64,000 nt of DNA. Origin: Yamagishiella unicocca (lineage: Eukaryota > Chlorophyta > Chlorophyceae > Chlamydomonadales > Volvocaceae). Below, piece by piece: positions 57,791 through 64,000 of the stretch (position 1 is its first letter; every line of letters starts with the position of its first letter). The DNA lies in NCBI GenBank assembly GCA_003116995.1, contig BDSL01000045.1, positions 666,836 through 730,835 of the forward strand, written 5' to 3'. Both the position numbers and the translations under genes were made by a program. The notes beneath the pieces are model-generated. The model was not told the origin of the DNA and did not search any database. It saw only the letters and a list, made by a program, of their open reading frames with translations.

Positions 57791-60700
57791 TCACGACGAC
57801 GCCAGCAGCTCAAGACGGGCAGACAGGAGCCCCAGCTTTCGGCTGAGCTTGACCGCCTCCGGCTTGCTGTACACCCCGGCCGCCGGCAGCTGCACCTTGA
57901 ACTCCTCATCCGCCAAGCCGGCGCTACCCCCGCGCGCACGCTTTGGCTTTACGCTGACACTGCACACCCCGGCCTCCACGCTCACCACTACCGCCGCCTC
58001 CTCCGCCGGCGGCAGCGGCCCCGGTGCCAACACGTCCACCGTCAAGCTTCGAGCGCCCCTGCACTCGTGCACCACACCCTGCCACTGCTGCTGCTGGTTC
58101 CGGTCCTGCTGCACCGCCGCAGCGCCCGCCGGCGGCCTACAAGTGCCCACTCGGTCGAGCAGGGTCATGTCCATCTGCAGGGGAGGGCGCCCCAGCGCCA
58201 TCCACCTCACTGGGGCAGCCGCCGGCCTTACGGCCGGGTGCAGTGTCAGGGACGCCACCCGCGCCGAGGCGCCCACAACCACCAGCTCGGCGCCTGCCCC
58301 GGCCTTGTTGCTGTCCTCCGCCACGCACAGCGTCACGTACCACGTGCCGCACTGCTCGATAATGGCCTCGGGCAGCAGCACGTGCGCCTTGGCCAGGTCC
58401 TCATCCCACGCGAAAGCGCTCATGAGCTGCTTCACCTGCCCGCCGGTCACCGCCACCGGCCCGCGTGGCAACGGCCCGCGGCTGAACGCCAGCAGCAGCG
58501 GCTTATCGTGGGCTTGGTGCATCGCCAAGTCAAACCCTGGCTTCGCGTTGTACGACGCCCGCTGCACCCCGGGACGGCGGCCGGCTTGCAGCTGTGCGTG
58601 CATGGTCAGCTCCCATTTGAACAGCGCCGCATGGCCGCTGGAGTCGCACCGCAACAGCGCACCCAGCAGCGCCACTGCCTGGTGGGGCGCCGCCAGTGTC
58701 AGCAAGTGCACCAGCGCCAGCGGGGCGCCGTTGCAGCCGGCTACACCGCCGGACAGGAAGTGCTTGCAGGCCGGCAGCAGCTCCATCAGCAGCCGCGGCG
58801 CCGTCATCCACGAGCTCCTGCTGCTGCCACCTCCACCTCCGCTGCCGCTGCTGCTCGAACCGTTGCGGCCCGCACGCGCCTCCACTCCGCTCTCCTTTCC
58901 CTCCGCCTCCGCCTGCTGCAGATCCACCTTCCACTCCAGCCTTATGCACCTCTGCAGCCCCGCCATCACCTCGCCCGCCACCAGCCGAACGCCCAGCAGC
59001 TCCTGGAAGGCCGGCAGAGAAGGGCCCAGCTGGCCCTCGACGAAGCGACCAGGCGTCAGCGTCGGCTGGTCCACCAGCTCCCTGCTGAACAGGACGATGC
59101 TCTCCGCGCGGAGCCGCGAGTGCGGCCGGCGCGCCAGCCTCGGCGCTGCGGCCTGCACCAGCGCCTGCAGCGACACATAGTCCGCTACGTTGCTGCAGTC
59201 GATGAAATCGAAGTCCATGAACTCGTTGTTTTCCGGAGGTCGTCCTTGTTCCGCAGGACGAGCGGGGGAGTCTGCGGGGCCTGCCGGCAGCGGCGTGGGA
59301 GGGCTGCTGGTCAGGGCCACCAGGATATCCCGCGGGACCATCTTGACGGTGGCAGAGCCGCTGCGCAGCGCCTCCACTGTGGCAGCGAGCTGCGGGGCGA
59401 GGGTTGCCAGCAGCCGCGAGCTCGCGCTCTTGCCCGGACCCAGCGGCACTGCTCGGAAGATGGACGACGAAAAGTACACCTGCGGTGGACAACCGAGTGA
59501 ATGAAAACCAACAGAGCAACGCCTCTTAGCGCTTACGTGCACAAATCCTGCGCCGTCATGTACTCCGCTTGCAACTTCAGCGGCGCTTACCTCACAGCTA
59601 ACTTCTTCCCCCACAAACACAGCTCATGTCAGGTCTTTATGTCAGGTCTTTATGCCAACCCCCCTACTGGCAGTGTACATACACCCGCAACCATCCCTTC
59701 AATGCCAGCCCACCAGCCAATCACCCACCGTGTACTGTAGCTCTGGTGCCAACAAGAACGTGAGGTTGGTCGCAACCAGCGGCGACCCGCCGGCCTCAGG
59801 CTGCAGGCTGCCCGTCCGCACATACTCGGCGACCTCGTCCCGCAGCTTCTCCGGCACCGCTGCACCCATGGCGGAGCGCACCGCACCCATAGACAGCTCC
59901 ACGGACATGGACCGAAGCCCGCCCGCCGTGCCGCCCGCCAGCCACTCTTCCCTTTGCTTCAGCAGCTCCTCCAGCGACAACGTGCATGACGACCAGGCGG
60001 CGAAAGCGACTCGCAACGCCCCCTCCGCATCCGCCCGGACTGCACCGCCCTCACGCTCATCGCCCTCATTACCCTCGCCTGCACTCTGCGCCGCCGCGGC
60101 GGCCTCCGTCACGTCGGTGTCATCGTCGTCCAGGGAGGCAGCCGCGCGCAGCCAGGCTGGCCAGGGGTCACGCGCCAGGGCTTGCAGGCTGCGAGCCAGC
60201 AGCTCCGCGTGCTGTGTGGTGAGGCCGTGGTTGGCCCACACCGCCAGCACCGCCTCGGGCGGGGCTCGCAGCTCCGCAGCCATGTGCAGCAGCACCGCAT
60301 TGCGCGCCAGCATGGCCAGGTTGCCGTCGTTGAGGGTGAATTCGAGGCGGCGCCTGCCGCCGCCGCTGCCACAGGGCCCCGGCGGCAGTGGCAGCACCAC
60401 ATGCGCTGTCGCCAGCAAGTTGCGCACGTCGCCACAGGCGCCGAGCAGAACCCTCACCACCGCTGGGCCGCCCGCCGTCTGCTGCGGCGCCGCCCCACCG
60501 GTCACATCGTAGCCTAGCGTGTTACCAATCGCGTAGAACTCGTTGGCAGTGGGCGCCCAGGCGGACTGGGGGAAGGTGCGGCTAATGCGCTGGAGCAGCG
60601 CCGGCGGGGGGGAGGCCGCGGCCCGACGCTGTGGCCCACTGTCGGACAGCAGCGCCGCCCCGGCGCCGCGGTCGTCGCCCATGAGCTGCATCCACGAGGG

Positions 60701-62302
60701 CAGCCGGTGCGCCAGCGCCTCCATGCTGGGAAGGCCGCCGCCACCGTGGAAGCTGTTCCGCTCTGCCTTGGCTGGCTTTGACCACAAGCCCATCTTCCGC
60801 ACGATCACCGAAGTCCCCCCAGACACCGCCTTTATCTCTTCCACAATCGCCATCTCCTCCCGCCCAACAAACGCGCTGCCCACAACATTGACGCTGCCTC
60901 CGTAGTTAATGCCCACCTGCACGCCTGCCTGCCTGGGGTTCTTGGGGACCCCTGGCCCTCTGTTCCTGGCCCACCACGGCGACTTGGATACGGCGTCAGC
61001 ATACACCACCTGGCACGCTAGGACGCTCACGTCCGAGCCTCCCTTGATGAAGAATGCGTACGGGTCATTCCGCTCCAGTCGACATCCCTGCGCCACCACG
61101 CTGGCTCCGTAGTCCGCCGACACCCCAAACTGCCCGCACTGCGAGATGGTGCACGACAGCAGCGACACCTCCAGCTGCGTGCCATGCTGCCTGCCCCGAG
61201 CCTCTGCAGCCTCCGTGACCTCACGAGCCTGCGCCGAGCGTGAGGGTCCGCGATCTCCATTCTGCGCCTCCGTGGCGGCGTTCGTGTACGTGCCCGAGGC
61301 CAGCACCCCTTCTTGCTTGCAGCGCAGGATGGTGCTGTTGCGCAGCAACACGGACCGCGCGCCGCCGTAGGCGGAAACTCCTTGGGAGCAGTCCGTGATG
61401 GTCAGATGGTTGGCCTCCAGCTGGCCGCCCTCCCGCACCTCCACCGCCTGCGCGGCGGTCTTGGTGAAGGTGCAGCGGTGCAGCCGCGCGACAGCGCCAT
61501 CACACACCAGCAGCCCCACCTCGCCGTAGTCCTCAACGCGGCAGCCCACCAGCTGCAGCTGCGCTCCGGAGCCAGACACGCAGGCCGCCGCTGCGCGGCC
61601 GCTGCCCATCAGCCGCACGCCCGCCAGCGTCACCGCCGCAGTGTGCTTCTCCGTCACCCACACCGCGTGGCTGCCGAGCGTTTGGAGCTCGACGCGGCCC
61701 AGACCCAGCAACGTGTAGGCGCCGCCACCGCGGGCCCGGGGCAGGTCGGTGTACGTTTTGTACGTGCCGGGCCGGAGCACCACTAAACCCGCGCCGCGCC
61801 ACAGAGCTGACGTGACTCCGTCCCAGTCCGCTGCGCACGCCAGGCGGCCGACGTCCTGAGGCAGCTGCAGCAGGAGCGCGTCACCAGCGGCTGCGGTGGC
61901 GCGCTGTATCGCGGCGTAGGTTTCTAGCATTGGCGGGGTGTGATCGGCCGGGGCGCAGAGGGCCAGCGCGGCCGCGATGGCTGGGCCCGCGGATTCGTCG
62001 TCGGGCTGCAGCGCACGGGCGAGGCGGTAGTGCGCTTTGTAGTTGCATGGCTGCAGCTGCAGGCAGGCCCGGCAGTCCGCTACTGCGGCAACTGCGTTGC
62101 CGAGCTCGAGGTGGCATGCCGCGCGGTTGGAGAGCAGCAGCGCCTGTTCCTCCGATTCCGTGCTTGTCAATCTTTGTGATGGCGTATGTGTTGATGAAGG
62201 CAAACCCTCTGAGTAGGCCGCAGCTGCGGCGGCAAAGTCGCGCGCCGTGAAAAAGGCGTTTCCTCGCGCCCGAGGCGTACGTTGCCCAACAGACGTACTC
62301 AT
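57791..62302 (-). CDS. TPR / right-handed beta-helix / DUF4470-like protein
   Basis: Two exons, 62302-59729 and 59479-57791, joined in phase 0 (ACG|GTGGGT ... caccgcag), 1420 residues. An N-terminal TPR-like region (about 10-125) has ARGNAFFTARDFAAAAAAYS and LLLSNRAACHLELGNAVAAV. Right-handed beta-helix repeats follow (about 190-480), e.g. LQLVGCRVEDYGEVGLLV and VSLLSCTISQCGQFGVSADY. A DUF4470-like block (about 612-675) has VLLGACGDVRNLLATAHVV and LEFTLNDGNLAMLARNAVLL. The second exon continues with an equivalent block, DFDFIDCSNVADYVSLQALV (about 944), as in proteins that pair these regions. DUF4470 occurs in dynein assembly factor DNAAF3/PF22 and in MYND-type proteins. This architecture points to a scaffold or assembly role; no catalytic site is visible and the role is not assigned. 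Confidence 0.85.
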
Positions 62303-62556
62303 GGCTACATGCCCCTGATGGTTACAGGTATCCTTACGTTACATAGCGCAGACTCGTCTGTGTCTATTATTGACATTGCGAAACTGCCTTTACGGGTCAT
62401 CACGGGTCATCACGGGTCCAATCGGGGCAGGTCACAGTCCTCGATAGCCCGTCAATGGCACGCTATTTTCCTTATCATATTATGTATTATGCTACAGTCA
62501 GTGTATGCAATCGGATCATGGTTCCAGCAAAGCATTTGCGCCCAACCAACATAAAT
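62303..62556. other. Upstream region of the TPR/beta-helix gene
   Basis: 254 bp between the start codon and the satellite, so the promoter must be short or lie inside the satellite. No TATA box recognised. Confidence 0.35.
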
Positions 62557-64000
62557 ATTGACTATACATATCATCGAAAGATCAAAGCGCAAGTTTGGTG
62601 CCATTTGGTCAAGGCACTGCACCTGTAGGGCAAGGCAAACCTGGGCAGTTAGCTTGTTGCTCTGTGCTGTGCTAACCACCATGGCCATTTTCAGGTCCTT
62701 CTTGCGGTTTGCTGCTGGCCCCAAATCTTTCGGTATTGATTATAAATATCATTGAAAGATCAAAGCGCAAGTTTGGTGCCATTTGGTCAAGGCACTGCAC
62801 CTGTAGGGCAAGGCAAACCTGGGCAGTTAGCTTGTTGCTCTGTGCTGTGCTAACCACCATGGCCATTTTCAGGTCCTTCTTGCGGTTTGCTGCTGGCCGT
62901 ATTGATTATACATATCATCGAAAGATCAAAGCGCAAGCTTGGTGCCATTTGGTCAAGGCACTGCACCTGTAGGGCAAGGCAAACCTGGGCAGTTAGCTTG
63001 TTGCTCTGTGCTGTGCTAACCACCATGGCCATTTTCAGGTCCTTCTTGCGGTTTGCTGTGGCCCCAAATCTTTCGGTATTGATTATAAATATCATTGAAA
63101 GATCAAGCGCAAGCTTGGTGCCATTTGGTCAAGGCACTGCACCTGTAGGGCAAGGCAACCTGGGCAGTTAGCTTGTTGCTCTGTGCTGTGCTAACCACCA
63201 TGGCCATTTTCAGGTCCTTCTTGCGGTTTGCTGCTGGCCCCAAATCTTTCGGTATTGATTATAAATATCATTGAAAGATCAAAGCGCAAGTTTGGTGCCA
63301 TTTGGTCAAGGCACTGCACCTGTAGGGCAAGGCAAACCTGGGCAGTTAGCTTGTTGCTCTGTGCTGTGCTAACCACATGGCATTTTCAGGTCTTCTTGCG
63401 GTTTGCTGCTGGCCTGTATTGATTATACATATCATCGAAAGATCAAAGCGCAAGCTTGGTGCCATTTGGTCAAGGCACTGCACCTGTAGGGCAAGGCAAA
63501 CCTGGGCAGTTAGCTTGTTGCTCTGTGCTGTGCTAACCACCATGGCCATTTTCAGGTCCTTCTTGCGGTTTGCTGCTGGCCCCAAATCTTCGGTATTGAT
63601 GATACATATCATCGAAAGATCAAAGCGCAAGTTTGGTGCCATTTGGTCAAGGCACTGCACTGTAGGGCAAGGCAAGCCTGGGCAGTTAGCTTGTTGCTCT
63701 GTGCTGTGCTAACCACCATGGCCATTTTCAGGTCCTTCTTGCGGTTTGCTGCTGGCCCCAAATCTTTCGGTATTGATTATACATATCATCGAAATATCAA
63801 AGCGCAAGTTTGGTGCCATTTGGTCAAGGCACTGCACTGTAGGCAAGGCAAACCTGGGCAGTTAGCTTGTCTCTGTGCTGTGCTAACCACCATGGCCATT
63901 TTTCAGGTCCTTCTTGCGTTTGCTGCTGGCCCGTATTGATTATACATATCATCGAAAGATCAAAGCGCAAGCTTGGTGCCATTTGGTCAAGGCACTGCAC
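62557..64000 (+). repeat. ~178-bp satellite with trimeric higher-order structure
   Basis: Units begin attga(t/c)tata at 62557, 62735, 62901, 63078, 63254, 63417, 63595, 63772 and 63935; the array runs off the window. Long units (176-178 bp) keep ccccaaatctttcggt before the start point; short ones (163-166 bp) lack 12 of these bases. The order of lengths is L S L L S L L S. Confidence 0.97.

Overview
The window reads as nuclear DNA of a volvocine-type green alga (Chlamydomonas/Gonium/Volvox relatives). Coding DNA is very GC-rich. Genes are split by many short GT-AG introns that mostly keep the reading frame in phase. Proteins carry long Ala/Gly/Pro/Ser linkers, TGTAA-type poly(A) signals occur downstream of genes, and the gene set (plastid-type ClpB, an HSP22-type small heat-shock protein, a Ser-Pro-Pro-stalked receptor kinase) fits this lineage. 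The species cannot be named from the sequence alone. Exon models were made by hand; the strongest close with matching phases and a total length divisible by three.

Layout, left half. 1-3242 is the 3' part of a plus-strand gene for an Ala/Glu/Val/Pro protein built on a 30-bp minisatellite. 3804-5496 is a wax-synthase-like membrane O-acyltransferase. 6394-9673 (minus) is a complete six-exon IWR1/DMS4 gene (RNA polymerase II nuclear import). 11135-21196 is a 13-exon transmembrane receptor kinase of about 1815 residues: Cys/carbohydrate-binding-like ectodomain, SPP stalk, one membrane helix, a very long low-complexity linker and a full kinase domain. 21550-22849 (minus) is an unidentified gene abutting a short inverted-repeat element. 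23933-24965 (minus) is an HSP22-like small heat-shock protein with heat-shock elements and a TATA box upstream.

Middle. About 25.9-46.0 kb is repeat territory. A tandem array (26.9-37.1 kb) alternates a 1.48-kb core with blocks of 2, 4 and 3 copies of a 485-bp unit. A diverged, isolated copy with its own flank lies at 43.4-46.0 kb. Each core carries in-phase minus-strand exon relics of one unknown gene, with different lesions in different copies. Between them (37.1-43.4 kb) are duplicated non-coding blocks, more copies of the dispersed element, and a few isolated exon-like segments.

Right half. Small tentative genes lie at 46.2-46.9 and 48.0-48.6 kb. 48790-56490 is a 15-exon chloroplast-type CLPB disaggregase gene, complete except for an unresolved N-terminal transit peptide. 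57791-62302 (minus) encodes a 1420-residue TPR / beta-helix / DUF4470-like protein. From 62557 to the window end runs a ~178-bp satellite with a trimeric higher-order pattern.

CLPB and HSP22 belong to the same proteostasis network (HSP22 holds unfolded protein, ClpB disaggregates it). The other genes show no shared pathway, as expected for a eukaryotic chromosome arm without operons.
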